A stretch of DNA of 64,000 nucleotides, from contig NZ_CP047942.1 in the NCBI RefSeq assembly GCF_014279835.1, positions 372,001 to 436,000 on the forward strand. Reading direction: 5' to 3'. The first letter of the stretch is position 1. Each line of letters begins with the position of its first letter. The notes below the pieces were generated by a model. That model searched no databases and was not told the DNA's origin. It worked only from the letters and a program-made list of their open reading frames with translations. The position numbers and the translations under genes were made by a program. This DNA is from Synechococcus sp. MVIR-18-1 (GTDB lineage: Bacteria > Cyanobacteriota > Cyanobacteriia > PCC-6307 > Cyanobiaceae). Below are positions 27,731-37,464 of the stretch, piece after piece.

Positions 27731-30700
27731 ATGACCCAACTCACCGGTTCCGATTGGCCCTATTGCGACAGCAGTGCACCTGCTGCGGTTGCCGGGGAGA
27801 AGGACGCATGTGGTGTGGGTTTTCTGGCACAGCTGCAGGGTGAGCGCAGTCATTGGGTGCTTCAGCAGGCCCTTCGTGGTTTGGGTTGCATGGAGCACAG
27901 GGGTGGGTGCGGTGGTGATGGTGATTCCGGAGATGGTGCAGGCGTCTTGTGCGAAATCCCCTGGGAGTACTTGAGAGCGATTTGGCCAGAAGCTGCGAAT
28001 GCCAACGGTCTCGGCATGATGTTTCTGCCGAAAGATCCCAGCCGCCGTGCCGACGTTCAGCGATTTTGTGATCAAGAGGCGCAGGCCCTTGGCCTGACGT
28101 CCGTTGGCTGGCGCGAGGTTCCGATCGATTCAGCGGTTCTGGGCCCGCTTGCGCGTGAAACAGCACCTGTGATTCAGCAGTGGTTAGTGCAGAGAGATGT
28201 TGATGCTGATGCTCTGGAATCTCTGCTTTTGCGCCTGCGCCGTCGTGTTGGAGCCAGGGTTCGCAAGGAATTTGGAGCCGAAGGCGCTCGCGATTTTTAC
28301 GTCGCGTCCCTGAGTGGTCGAACTGTTGTTTACAAGGGGATGGTGCGCTCCGAGGTTCTCGCCCAGTACTACGCCGATCTGCGTGACCCTCGCTTTGCTG
28401 TGAGTTTTGCGGTCTACCACCGTCGTTTCAGCACCAATACGCTTCCCCGCTGGCCGTTGGCTCAGCCGATGCGCCTCTTGGGTCACAACGGTGAAATCAA
28501 TACGTTGTTGGGCAATCTCAACTGGGCTAAGGCATCAGAAGCTGGCTTGGAAGACGTATGGGGTGAAGCTTCAGCCGACTTGATCCCGGTTGTGAACCCC
28601 GATTTCAGCGACTCAGCGAATCTTGATGCCACGCTTGAGCTGATGGTGAGGAGTGGACGCTCAATCACCGACAGCTTGATCACTTTGGTGCCGGAAGCCT
28701 TCCGAAATCAGCCCGATCTCGACAGCCGCCCTGATGTCACGGCGATGTACGAATTCAATGCCGGGATTCAAGAGCCATGGGACGGCCCAGCATTGTTGGT
28801 GTTTGCGGATGGGAAGCGCGTGGGCGCGACCTTGGATCGCAATGGGCTGAGGCCTGCGAGGTGGTGCACAACGGCTGATGGGTTCGTGATCATGGGATCC
28901 GAGACCGGAGTGGTGGATCTCAGCGGAAAGACTGTTGTTGAAAAAGGGCGCTTAGGTCCAGGTCAGATGGTGGCCGTTGATCTTGAGCGCGGCGAGCTGT
29001 TGACCAATTGGGCGGTAAAGGAAGACGCGGCCCAACGTTTTCCCTATGGCGATTGGTTAAAGCAGTATCGCCGCTCCGTTTCGGCTCAGCCTTGGACTCA
29101 AGACTGTCAAATCAGTGAGCTTGATTTGCTGCGCTTGCAAACGGCGATGGGCTTCACCGCAGAAGATCTTGATCTTGTGATTGAGGACATGGCAGGTCTT
29201 GGCAAGGAGCCCACCTATTGCATGGGTGATGACATCCCCTTGGCGGTGCTCTCCGACAAGCCTCACCTTCTCTACGACTATTTCAAGCAGCGCTTCGCTC
29301 AAGTCACCAATCCACCGATTGATCCCCTGCGAGAGAAATTGGTCATGAGTTTGGAGATGCACTTAGGGCAGAGGCGGCCTGCTGTGAAGCCTCAGGCCGC
29401 GGCCGCGGCCTTGATTCACCTCGATACTCCAGTTCTCAATGAGGAGGAGCTGAGTGCTCTGTCTGATCAAGGGCTAGTGGTGCGATCCCTCTCGACCCAG
29501 GTTGCAGTCGAAGCCTGCGCGGGTGGGCTGCAGTCGGCCGTGGATGCTCTCTGCTCACAGGCGGAAGAGGCGGTCCGCAATGGCGCTCAGGTGTTGGTTC
29601 TGTCGGACCGCGTGAATGCTGACGGGCAGCCTGCGGAACTGATGGCCACCACTGTGGCGATGCCCGCTTTATTGGCGGTAGGAGCGGTGCACCACCACCT
29701 TTTGCGCCAGAAATTGAGACTCCACTGTTCGCTGGTTTCGGAGACCGCTCAGTGTTGGAGCACCCATCACATGGCTTGCCTGATTGGTTATGGCGCCAGC
29801 GCTGTTTGCCCATGGCTCACCTGGGAAACGACGCGCCATTGGCTCGCTCATCCCAAGACCCAGAAGCGGATCGAACAAGGCAAGTTGCAATCTTTGGATC
29901 CCGATAAGGCCCAGGCGAATGTGCGCTTGTCCCTTGAGAATGGGCTCCGCAAAATCCTCTCCAAAATCGGTATTTCGCTCCTAGCGAGTTATCACGGAGC
30001 TCAGATTTTTGAGGCCATCGGACTAGGCGCCGATGTGATTCAAAAGGCTTTCGCGGGGACGACCAGTCGCGTTGCTGGGATGACGCTTCCAGAGCTTGCC
30101 AATGAAACGCTCTCGTTGCATGCCAAGGCTTTCCCTGAGCTGAATCGCAGCAAGCTTGAGTTCATGGGTTTTGTGCAATACCGCACGGGTGGTGAGTACC
30201 ACCTCAATAGCCCGGAGATGTCGAAGGCTCTGCACAGTGCCGTTAAAGCTGGTCCTGGATACGACCACTTCTCCACCTACAAAACCCTGTTGGAAAACAG
30301 GCCGGTCACAGCTCTTCGCGATTTGCTCGAGTTCAAGCTGGCTGCGACGCCCTTGCCGATGGATCAGGTGGAGAGTGCCGAAAGCCTATGTACTCGCTTT
30401 TGTACAGGCGGCATGAGCCTGGGAGCTCTTTCAAGAGAAGCCCATGAGGTGTTGGCCGTGGCCATGAACCGTATTGGCGGGAAGAGCAATAGCGGTGAGG
30501 GTGGTGAGGACCCGATTCGTTTTCAGGTTCTCCATGATGTGGATGGAGATGGTCGCTCGTCGTCTTTCCCCAGCATCGGTGGGCTGAGAAATGGTGACAC
30601 CGCCTGCTCAGCGATCAAGCAGATTGCTTCGGGCCGGTTCGGGGTGACAGCGGAATATTTGCGCAGCGGCAAGCAACTTGAGATCAAGGTGGCTCAGGGA

Positions 30701-32329
30701 GCGAAGCCTGGTGAAGGTGGCCAACTGCCTGGGCCAAAGGTGGACGCGTATATCGCTGGGCTGCGCAACAGCAAAGCCGGCGTTGCGCTGATTTCGCCTC
30801 CGCCCCACCACGACATCTATTCCATTGAGGATCTCGCCCAGCTCATCCATGATCTGCACCAGGTGCATCCCAAAGCCCCTGTGAGTGTCAAGTTGGTGGC
30901 TGAGATTGGGATCGGCACGATCGCGGCTGGTGTGGCGAAGGCCAATGCCGATGTGATCCAGATTTCTGGTCACGATGGCGGCACGGGAGCATCGCCGCTG
31001 AGCTCGATCAAGCACGCCGGCAGTCCCTGGGAGCTGGGCCTAACCGAAGTGCATCGATCGTTGTTGGAGAACGGGTTGCGTGATCGCGTCTTGCTCCGTG
31101 CCGATGGCGGTCTCAAGACCGGTTGGGATGTGGTCGTCGCTGCCCTGCTCGGCGCAGAGGAATATGGCTTTGGGTCTGTAGCGATGATCGCTGAGGGCTG
31201 CATCATGGCCCGTGTTTGTCACACCAATAACTGCCCCGTAGGCGTGGCCACGCAGAAAGAAGCGCTACGCAAACGCTTCACCGGTGTGCCCGAACATGTG
31301 GTGAATTTCTTCTGGTACGTGGCGGAAGAGGTGCGTCAATTGATGAGTGTCTTGGGAGTGGCGCGTCTTGAAGATCTGATTGGACGCAGCGAGCTGCTGC
31401 AGCCGCGTTCCGTTGCGCTTGAGAAGACCAAATGCGTGGATCTCTCCAGCTTGTTGGCTCCAGTGGGAGACGCCAACGACCGCTCCTGGCTCAAGCACAG
31501 CCCTGAAGCCCATGGGAATGGTCCGATTCTTGAAGATCATCTCCTCGCTGATGCAGGCTTCATGGCTGCTGTCGAAAACCATGGCTCTCTCAGCCGCACG
31601 ATCGAGATTGTTAACACCGATCGCAGTGTTGGTGCACGATTCGCTGGCGAGATCGCTCAGCGCCATGGGAATCGTGGCTTTAAGGGGCAGCTGAATCTGA
31701 ACTTCCGCGGAGCTGCCGGCCAAAGCTTTGCGGCCTTCCTTGTTCAAGGCATGACCATGCGCTTGGAGGGTGAGGCCAACGACTACGTCGGGAAAGGCAT
31801 GAACAGTGGTCGGATCACTCTCGTGCCTGGTGATGGTGTCGCCAACCCTGGCGATCAGGTGATTCTTGGCAACACCTGTCTTTATGGCGCCACTGGGGGT
31901 GAGCTTTTTGCCCATGGCCGGGCTGGAGAACGCTTTGGCGTTCGTAACAGCGGAGCTCGCGCCGTGGTTGAGGGAGCCGGGGACCACTGTTGCGAGTACA
32001 TGACCGGAGGCGTGATTGTGGTGCTGGGAGGCACCGGTCGCAATGTGGGTGCCGGCATGACCGGAGGTGTGGCGTTCCTGTTGGATGAAGCGGGCGGCGT
32101 CCAGGCCCGCGTGAATCCTGAAATCGTGGAGGTGGTCAGCATCACCACCCCACAACAGGAGTCTTTGCTGAAATCACTCCTTGAGGCTCATGTCAACACC
32201 ACCTCTAGTGAGAAAGCCAAGGCGTTGCTTTCGGATTGGACCAACGCCAAGTCGTTGTTCAAGTTGTTGGTGCCCCCAAGCGAGCGAGCAGCGATGGGGC
32301 TTGAAGCGCGTGAGGTGGTTGCAGCCTGA
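27731..32329 (+). CDS. glsF: Glutamate synthase, ferredoxin-dependent type
   Basis: This enzyme makes two glutamates from glutamine and 2-oxoglutarate, the second half of the GS-GOGAT ammonium pathway. The 1532-residue protein starts with a short leader cut before C27 (KDACGVGF), the nucleophile of the glutaminase domain. It continues through the central and FMN domains ([13 protein letters not shown]) and the 3Fe-4S ligands [12 protein letters not shown], to the C-terminal beta-helix. Single-polypeptide length and the absence of a neighbouring small subunit favour the ferredoxin form. I chose ATG 27731; an earlier in-frame start at 27647 adds a cysteine-rich stretch unlike the family. Confidence 0.94.
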   Translation: MTQLTGSDWPYCDSSAPAAVAGEKDACGVGFLAQLQGERSHWVLQQALRGLGCMEHRGGCGGDGDSGDGAGVLCEIPWEYLRAIWPEAANANGLGMMFLPKDPSRRADVQRFCDQEAQALGLTSVGWREVPIDSAVLGPLARETAPVIQQWLVQRDVDADALESLLLRLRRRVGARVRKEFGAEGARDFYVASLSGRTVVYKGMVRSEVLAQYYADLRDPRFAVSFAVYHRRFSTNTLPRWPLAQPMRLLGHNGEINTLLGNLNWAKASEAGLEDVWGEASADLIPVVNPDFSDSANLDATLELMVRSGRSITDSLITLVPEAFRNQPDLDSRPDVTAMYEFNAGIQEPWDGPALLVFADGKRVGATLDRNGLRPARWCTTADGFVIMGSETGVVDLSGKTVVEKGRLGPGQMVAVDLERGELLTNWAVKEDAAQRFPYGDWLKQYRRSVSAQPWTQDCQISELDLLRLQTAMGFTAEDLDLVIEDMAGLGKEPTYCMGDDIPLAVLSDKPHLLYDYFKQRFAQVTNPPIDPLREKLVMSLEMHLGQRRPAVKPQAAAAALIHLDTPVLNEEELSALSDQGLVVRSLSTQVAVEACAGGLQSAVDALCSQAEEAVRNGAQVLVLSDRVNADGQPAELMATTVAMPALLAVGAVHHHLLRQKLRLHCSLVSETAQCWSTHHMACLIGYGASAVCPWLTWETTRHWLAHPKTQKRIEQGKLQSLDPDKAQANVRLSLENGLRKILSKIGISLLASYHGAQIFEAIGLGADVIQKAFAGTTSRVAGMTLPELANETLSLHAKAFPELNRSKLEFMGFVQYRTGGEYHLNSPEMSKALHSAVKAGPGYDHFSTYKTLLENRPVTALRDLLEFKLAATPLPMDQVESAESLCTRFCTGGMSLGALSREAHEVLAVAMNRIGGKSNSGEGGEDPIRFQVLHDVDGDGRSSSFPSIGGLRNGDTACSAIKQIASGRFGVTAEYLRSGKQLEIKVAQGAKPGEGGQLPGPKVDAYIAGLRNSKAGVALISPPPHHDIYSIEDLAQLIHDLHQVHPKAPVSVKLVAEIGIGTIAAGVAKANADVIQISGHDGGTGASPLSSIKHAGSPWELGLTEVHRSLLENGLRDRVLLRADGGLKTGWDVVVAALLGAEEYGFGSVAMIAEGCIMARVCHTNNCPVGVATQKEALRKRFTGVPEHVVNFFWYVAEEVRQLMSVLGVARLEDLIGRSELLQPRSVALEKTKCVDLSSLLAPVGDANDRSWLKHSPEAHGNGPILEDHLLADAGFMAAVENHGSLSRTIEIVNTDRSVGARFAGEIAQRHGNRGFKGQLNLNFRGAAGQSFAAFLVQGMTMRLEGEANDYVGKGMNSGRITLVPGDGVANPGDQVILGNTCLYGATGGELFAHGRAGERFGVRNSGARAVVEGAGDHCCEYMTGGVIVVLGGTGRNVGAGMTGGVAFLLDEAGGVQARVNPEIVEVVSITTPQQESLLKSLLEAHVNTTSSEKAKALLSDWTNAKSLFKLLVPPSERAAMGLEAREVVAA

Positions 32330-32353
32330 TTGCTCCGTACTGTCCCTATCGCC

Positions 32354-32662
32354 ATGCCCTGGTTTATCAAGCAGGAAACGTTTACCGCAGCGATGACATC
32401 GTTATCGGCTGAGCAGCGTCGCGTTCATTGCCATGACCATCGCCGTTGGGTTGAGGCTCAACGGCTCTCAGGGTGTGCCATGGCCAGTGGTTTTCTTGTG
32501 GATGACCAACACAAGCCGGGTGGGGGAGGTTTATTGGTCTTCGAGGCTGACAGCTACAAGGCAGCAAAAGCGTTCATCGCTGCTGATCCAATGATTGCCA
32601 GGAACCTGGTGGACTGGACGCTGCATGAGTGGAAGCCTGTTGAGGGAAGTCTTCAGGCTTAG
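32354..32662 (+). CDS. YciI family protein
   Basis: The 102-residue protein begins MPWFIKQETF and has the YCII-type ferredoxin-like fold pattern: an N-terminal strand, a helix, GGLLVFEADSYKAAKAFIAADP and a terminal strand (VDWTLHEWKPVEG). The conserved histidine-aspartate pair of the family may be present in HCHDHRRWVEAQ. Its activity is unknown. It follows glutamate synthase by 24 bases and is probably in the same transcript. Confidence 0.8.
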   Translation: MPWFIKQETFTAAMTSLSAEQRRVHCHDHRRWVEAQRLSGCAMASGFLVDDQHKPGGGGLLVFEADSYKAAKAFIAADPMIARNLVDWTLHEWKPVEGSLQA

Positions 32663-32705
32663 TTCAGACCTAGTCACTGCTGCTCTTGGTGTTGAGCTGG
32701 AGCGT

Positions 32706-33584
32706 TCAGCGAGGGTGAATGGTCATCAGTTTCTGCACCTCTCCAGCGTGGTAGCTGCTGCGCGTGAGCGGAGTGCTGACCACCTGTAAAAACCCAAGGT
32801 CTTGTTCTCCCTTGAGGCGGTAGCTCTCGAACTGCTCCGGAGTTACGAACCGGTCCACGCTCAAGTGTTTGGGGCCTGGTGATAGGTATTGGCCGATGGT
32901 GACGATGTCAACTCGGTGTTCTCTTAGATCGCGAAGCACCTCGATCACTTCCGCGTCGCTCTCGCCGAGGCCCACCATTAATCCCGACTTGCTGTAAGAC
33001 CGTGGCCAGCCATCACGAACCCGTTTGAGGAGTTCCAAGGAGCGCTCATAGATTCCCTGCGGACGAGCCTGGCGATACAGCCGCGGCACCGTCTCAATGT
33101 TGTGATTGAGCACATGGGGTGATGCCTCCATCACCGTGGCTAGCGCATCCCAATTGCCACAGAAATCGGGAATCAGCAGCTCAATTGTGGTGAGCGGCGA
33201 GTGTTGCTTCACCTGCTCGATGCAAGCCACGAACTGAGAGGCGCCTCCGTCTTCCAGGTCGTCGCGGTTCACTGAGGTGATCACAACGTGTTTGAGCCCA
33301 AGCCGGGAGACCGCCTCCCCGAGCCGTTGGGGTTCAGTTGGGTCGAGTTCTCGGACGCTCTTGTCGAAGTCGATATCGCAGTAGGGACAGGCGCGGGTGC
33401 AGCCGGGCCCCATGATTAGGAACGTCGCGGTCCCTCCGGCAAAGCATTCGCCGATATTTGGGCAGCTTGCCTCCTGGCAAACAGTGTTCAGCTTGAGGTC
33501 CAGCAGCAGGTCGGCCACCTCGCCAATGCGCTCGCGCTGGGGGGCTTTGACGCGCAACCAGTCAGGTTTCTGAATGGACGTCAT
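32706..33584 (-). CDS. lipA: Lipoyl synthase
   Basis: LipA inserts sulfur into octanoyl groups on lipoyl proteins using two 4Fe-4S clusters. The 292-residue protein has the auxiliary cluster cysteines [12 protein letters not shown] and the radical SAM motif CTRACPYC, followed by the conserved serine near the end (TRSSYHAGE), which is an auxiliary cluster ligand. It converges on the YciI gene and is divergent from tRNA-Pro. Confidence 0.96.
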   Translation of the reverse strand: MTSIQKPDWLRVKAPQRERIGEVADLLLDLKLNTVCQEASCPNIGECFAGGTATFLIMGPGCTRACPYCDIDFDKSVRELDPTEPQRLGEAVSRLGLKHVVITSVNRDDLEDGGASQFVACIEQVKQHSPLTTIELLIPDFCGNWDALATVMEASPHVLNHNIETVPRLYRQARPQGIYERSLELLKRVRDGWPRSYSKSGLMVGLGESDAEVIEVLRDLREHRVDIVTIGQYLSPGPKHLSVDRFVTPEQFESYRLKGEQDLGFLQVVSTPLTRSSYHAGEVQKLMTIHPR

Positions 33585-33602
33585 CTTTTAAAGTCGCCTC
33601 AT

Positions 33603-33676
33603 CGGGATGTAGCGCAGCTTGGTAGCGCACTTCGTTCGGGACGAAGGGGCCGCAGGTTCGAATCCTGTCATCCCGA
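33603..33676 (+). tRNA. tRNA-Pro (anticodon CGG)
   Basis: A 74-base cloverleaf: acceptor stem CGGGATG/CATCCCG with discriminator A, anticodon stem CTTCG/CGAAG around the loop TTCGGGA (anticodon CGG), and T arm GCAGGTTCGAATCCTGT. CCA is not encoded. Confidence 0.96.
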
Positions 33677-33691
33677 CTCTATGAGTAGCGC

Positions 33692-35602
33692 TCAACTGAG
33701 TTCTGCGCCTGGATAGCCGCGCGGAGTCACCATTCGCCCCCCCTCCAGTCTGCTGCTGCTGTTGCCGATGACCAAAACAGTCAGCATGTCAATGGTTTCT
33801 ACGGGCAAGCGGTCGAGCCGGCAGAACGAGACGTGTTCCTCCTGTCGACCTAATTGCCTTGCCATCACAACAGGTGTGGAGGCAGGGCGTTCAGTGAGCA
33901 GGATGTCTTTGGCACGTTGCAGCTGCCAATCACGTCCTTTGGAGCGGGGGTTGTAGAGCGCAACGACGAAATCGCCCTTGGCGGCACCTTCTAGTCGTTG
34001 TTCAATCACGTCCCATGGGGTAAGGCGATCGCTCAAGCTCACGGTGCAGAAGTCATGCATGAGCGGTGCACCAGCTTTTGCGGCTGCTAGTTGTAGTGCG
34101 GAGATTCCTGGATGCACGGCAAAGCGAGGCCGGTCGTCCTCTGCTAAGTCCAACCAGAGCTCAAGCGCGAGCCCGGCCATTCCATAAATCCCGCTGTCGC
34201 CAGACGACACCAACGCCACGCGAACGCCCTGGCGAGCGAGGCTCAGAGCTTGCTGGCAGCGGTCCCTTTCCATGGTGAGTTGCCCATCCAGCCGGATCTG
34301 ATCTGGACGGCGCAGCGGTTCTAATAAGTCGAGGTAGAGCCCGTATCCCACCCAGGCAGGACAGCGCGCTAGGGCACTGCGGGCTTCAGGAGTGAGGAGG
34401 GCCAGATCACCTGGCCCACTGCCGATGAGATGCAGTTCGCCCCGTTGAGGTGCATGGGCCTCCATGCTTTCGGCAATCGCCACGGTGATGGCGCCGCGTT
34501 CCTCGTCGTTGGCGTGGGTGATTCGTTTGTGCAGCTTGAGTTGTGCGTTGGGTCCGGCACTCAGTAGTGCAGCTGCTTCTGCAACCGATCCCGTTCCCAT
34601 CTCTGCAGCAACCACCTTGGATGGGGTTGGCACCGGCACAGCATCTAATGCTGATGCTGTGTGCAAACGGAAGGGCCAATGGTGAAGCTGTGCGAGGTCT
34701 TGAAGCGCCCGTTCATCGCCCTTGCGATCGATGCTGCTGATGCCTGCAACGGCGGCCTCTGCCAGGCCCGCCTCCTCGAGGGCACTGCTTACGGCACGCT
34801 GGACAAGGTTCAAGCTTGTGTCGCGCTCGCAGCCAATTCCAAGCCAAAGGAGTGCTGGGTGCCAAGTGCATGCCCCCGCATGGGCGATGGATGTGCTGAT
34901 CTCCAGCGCTGGAATTGCACTGTCTTCGACTGCATTGTCTGAATTAGCACTGCCTGCCTCGGCATTAAGACCGAGGAGCTGGCTGGATTGAGCGGCCGAA
35001 CTGCTTTGCCACAGCTTGCTCCCCATTGATTGGATGAGATGGGGTCCCTCTCCACGCGCCTGGGCCTTCATCAGTTGGGTCCAGCTGGTGCTTGTTCCGC
35101 CGCGTTTCCATCCCCAAGCATGACCGAACACATCGGTTGCTAAACGGCCCGAAACAGCACTATCTCCGCTCAGAACCGCTTCCCCTCCAAGCGTGGCGGC
35201 GATCTCCCGGCTTAATTGTTCCGCACCAGCTTGGTGACCGCCAAGCAATGGGATCACTCTTTGTCCCTCTGCATCCAGAACCAGGACTGCAGGGTCACTT
35301 TCTTTGTCCTTCAACAGTGGAGCAATCAAACGGGTGACGGCACCTGTGGCTCCGATCACCATCAGCACTCCCCCCTCTTGCCAGTGCTGCTGGATCAACA
35401 TCGCAGCTGAGTTCACCAAACACGTTCCGTCTAGGTCAGCAATGGTGGCGGCTGCACCGGGAGTGAGTGCCAGTTGATCAGTGAGGCCAGATTGCTGAAG
35501 TCTTTGCATCAAAGGCCAGGCCCTCGAGGACAGACCTAGGGCCAATCGCCTGGCAGCGAACGTAGGAGAGGAGTCGTTCAGGACAGGAGCTTCGGAGGTC
35601 AA
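33692..35602 (-). CDS. cobJ: CbiG-CobJ fusion: cobalt-precorrin 5A hydrolase / precorrin-3B C17-methyltransferase
   Basis: These two steps belong to cobalamin ring synthesis, including ring contraction. The 636-residue protein has an N-terminal CbiG region (about 15-350; LGGHQAGAEQLSREIA and LWLGIGCERDTS mark its parts) and a C-terminal SAM-dependent methyltransferase from about 385 (GELHLIGSGPGDLALLTPEA, VSSGDSGIYGMAGLALEL, VVALYNPRSKGRDWQL). The start is a TTG at 35602 that overlaps the upstream stop (TTGA). A spacer rich in serine and alanine lies near 195-235. Similar fusions occur in other cyanobacteria. Confidence 0.88.
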   Translation of the reverse strand: MTSEAPVLNDSSPTFAARRLALGLSSRAWPLMQRLQQSGLTDQLALTPGAAATIADLDGTCLVNSAAMLIQQHWQEGGVLMVIGATGAVTRLIAPLLKDKESDPAVLVLDAEGQRVIPLLGGHQAGAEQLSREIAATLGGEAVLSGDSAVSGRLATDVFGHAWGWKRGGTSTSWTQLMKAQARGEGPHLIQSMGSKLWQSSSAAQSSQLLGLNAEAGSANSDNAVEDSAIPALEISTSIAHAGACTWHPALLWLGIGCERDTSLNLVQRAVSSALEEAGLAEAAVAGISSIDRKGDERALQDLAQLHHWPFRLHTASALDAVPVPTPSKVVAAEMGTGSVAEAAALLSAGPNAQLKLHKRITHANDEERGAITVAIAESMEAHAPQRGELHLIGSGPGDLALLTPEARSALARCPAWVGYGLYLDLLEPLRRPDQIRLDGQLTMERDRCQQALSLARQGVRVALVSSGDSGIYGMAGLALELWLDLAEDDRPRFAVHPGISALQLAAAKAGAPLMHDFCTVSLSDRLTPWDVIEQRLEGAAKGDFVVALYNPRSKGRDWQLQRAKDILLTERPASTPVVMARQLGRQEEHVSFCRLDRLPVETIDMLTVLVIGNSSSRLEGGRMVTPRGYPGAELS

Positions 35603-37083
35603 CGCTGGGTGCCATCGGGGTTCAATAGCTCCCGGGCTGATCCTCCCAGGGTGCTGGTTGGAGAAATTCTTTCTGGTTCGATGCTGATCGTCGGTGCCCT
35701 TGATGGGGTTTGGGCTTCCGGGGCGACGGGCTTGCTGGGTTCAGGTGAGGGTTCCGAAGGAGTCCCTGCTTTTGAAACGGGTCCCTCTGCTGTCTCCACT
35801 CCCTTCTCTGGCATCGCTGTTTCTTGTGACGCCGGTTCTGGCAATGACGTTGTTTTGGCTGGGTTGATCTTCAAATCCTCGAGCTCAGCGAGCTCTTCTC
35901 CCTCTGCTTCTCTGTCCAGAGCCTTTTCATCCATACCGTGTTCATCGATGGCTGGTTCATCGACAGACCCTTCATCCACAGCCTTTTCTTGTGTGGGCTC
36001 TTTCTTCAATACTTGTTCTTTTGGTGCCGTGGTCTCGGCGCCCTCCAGTCCAAGGATGTCGTCTTCACCCACGAGCTCTTGCGTTGCGCTCGAGTCTTCA
36101 GGCTTGGCTTCACCCAGCAAACGGGCTAGTTGCGTGTCATTGAGGCTGGATTGCAACCAGATCGGTTTTGGGCTCTGCCGCTCAGGGACCGCTCTCAATT
36201 GGTTGTTGAACATCGGCTCGAGCGATTCACCGATCCCATTCAGCAACTCCATCTGAACGGTGTTGATCCCATTTCGGTTGTCGATTCCCTGGAGCCAAAG
36301 GGCATCTTGTTGGTCCACTACAAAGCTGTCGTCGTTAACGGTGATGCGTAGGCGCCAGCGAGCATCTCCAGCTCTGAGGTTTTGAAGGGGAGCGTTCCAT
36401 ACCAACCAATCGAGCAGCAAAGGACTGTCACCCCCGAGCTCAGCTGGACTCACCACCGCGAGCCAAGGGGCATCGCTTTTTGGCTGCGTGCCTATGAGGG
36501 GCCGCAGCTGATCAACAGACCAATGCAAGCTGGCACCAGGAGTTTTGACGGCTTCTCCCCAGGGATAGGCCGCATAGGCCGTGAACCTGTGGCTCCCCGG
36601 ACTCAGGGGGGGGAGTTCAAGCGCTACTCGGTTTCCGTTTCGTTCACTTACACGGATAGCTGCTTGGTCATCAATTTGAATCGCGACGTGGGCTCCGAGC
36701 CCGAGTTCGCTGTCGATCGCAAGGGGCCAATCCTCGATTTTTAATTCCAGATTGAGTGGCCCGCCCTTGAGTTGGCTCCCATCCAAGGGGCTGATGAGCG
36801 AGAGCTGGGGATGATGCTTGGCTAAGGCTTGACGAAGCTGCTGAACCGCACCTGGTGGCTCCACTTCTCGAAGACGGCCTGAGGGGGTTTGGGTGGGAAG
36901 ATTCGTGCCTTGATTAGGAGCGGACCCGGCGTTGCGCTGATTGGCCCAAGGCAGGGGCGGAATGGCCAGCACGGGTTGCCCCAGGCCACATAGGAGGATC
37001 AGGACGAAGAGTGCTGCGAACCATCGGATGCTTGCGTGTCGCCGGCCCGATTTATCCATGGAGCGGAAAGGATGTGCTGCCAT
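35599..37083 (-). CDS. Exported protein with acidic, proline-rich C-terminal tail, function unknown
   Basis: I do not recognise a named family. The 494-residue protein has a signal sequence or anchor (WFAALFVLILLCGLGQPVLA). A beta-rich region follows (about 90-310) with repeated strands around SLISPLDGSQLKGGPLNLEL and AWLAVVSPAELGGDSPLLLD, like immunoglobulin-type domains. The tail of about 170 residues is rich in E, P, S and A. I start at the ATG at 37083, which has GGAG nine bases upstream; a GTG at 37098 and an ATG at 37059 are alternatives. It is coupled to the cobalamin fusion gene by a four-base overlap and is divergent from psaA. Confidence 0.6.
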   Translation of the reverse strand: MAAHPFRSMDKSGRRHASIRWFAALFVLILLCGLGQPVLAIPPLPWANQRNAGSAPNQGTNLPTQTPSGRLREVEPPGAVQQLRQALAKHHPQLSLISPLDGSQLKGGPLNLELKIEDWPLAIDSELGLGAHVAIQIDDQAAIRVSERNGNRVALELPPLSPGSHRFTAYAAYPWGEAVKTPGASLHWSVDQLRPLIGTQPKSDAPWLAVVSPAELGGDSPLLLDWLVWNAPLQNLRAGDARWRLRITVNDDSFVVDQQDALWLQGIDNRNGINTVQMELLNGIGESLEPMFNNQLRAVPERQSPKPIWLQSSLNDTQLARLLGEAKPEDSSATQELVGEDDILGLEGAETTAPKEQVLKKEPTQEKAVDEGSVDEPAIDEHGMDEKALDREAEGEELAELEDLKINPAKTTSLPEPASQETAMPEKGVETAEGPVSKAGTPSEPSPEPSKPVAPEAQTPSRAPTISIEPERISPTSTLGGSARELLNPDGTQR

Positions 37084-37464
37084 TCTGAATGGCTCCACTT
37101 CTCAGGTCCAGGGCACTGGCTGAGTATTAATTAGAGAAAGAAAATAAGAGGATTGTTGATATCTTTCTATCTTTATTGGGAGGGTTTCGCTGACACCACC
37201 TGTAAACCAGACCCCAGTTGCAGACTGGTTCGCCACCGGATTGAACCTTTGTAACTCGATGATGGTTTAGGCCCTCTCGTGACTCTATGCTCGAATCAGC
37301 GGTCCCCTCTTTGGGGCCCAAAGCACCAGTGATGACCAGGGTTTTCCTGGCTTGAGCTGGCGCCCGGCTAAAGCCTTCGGGTTATGGCCGGGGCCCCGGC
37401 GAACTGTCCGGTTCTCCGGAGGGGTGGCCCTCCACCTCGATCCCGTCCCTCGAGGAACGACTCG
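37084..37464 (+). promoter_or_regulatory. psaA upstream region and structured leader, likely psaA RNA motif
   Basis: The first 200 bases are AT-rich and should hold the psaA promoter, though I cannot fix -10/-35 boxes. From 37301 a run of hairpins leads to the start codon: GGTCCCC/GGGGCC (37301-37318), CCAGG/CCTGG (37336-37350), CCCGGC/GCCGGG (37363-37392) with an inner C(TTCG)G tetraloop stem at 37374-37381, TCCGG/CCGGA with loop TTCT (37407-37420), and GGAGGG/CCCTCC (37418-37433), which overlaps the previous one. A published cyanobacterial psaA RNA motif has several hairpins with UNCG loops before psaA; the position and the TTCG loop fit it. The last two hairpins exclude each other, as a switch would need. 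Confidence 0.6.

Noticed and set aside
31265-32155. Minus-strand frame of 296 codons opposite glutamate synthase
   Set aside because: It lies fully within the glsF coding region, is histidine- and alanine-rich as antisense frames of high-GC genes are, and has no start context.
35609-36256. Plus-strand serine-rich frame of 215 codons
   Set aside because: It is the antisense of the acidic low-complexity tail; repeated GA-rich codons read as serine on the other strand.
37384-37464. N-terminal extension of psaA back to an upstream ATG
   Set aside because: The extra 27 residues are arginine/proline-rich and coincide with leader hairpins; the start at 37465 gives the known PsaA N-terminus.
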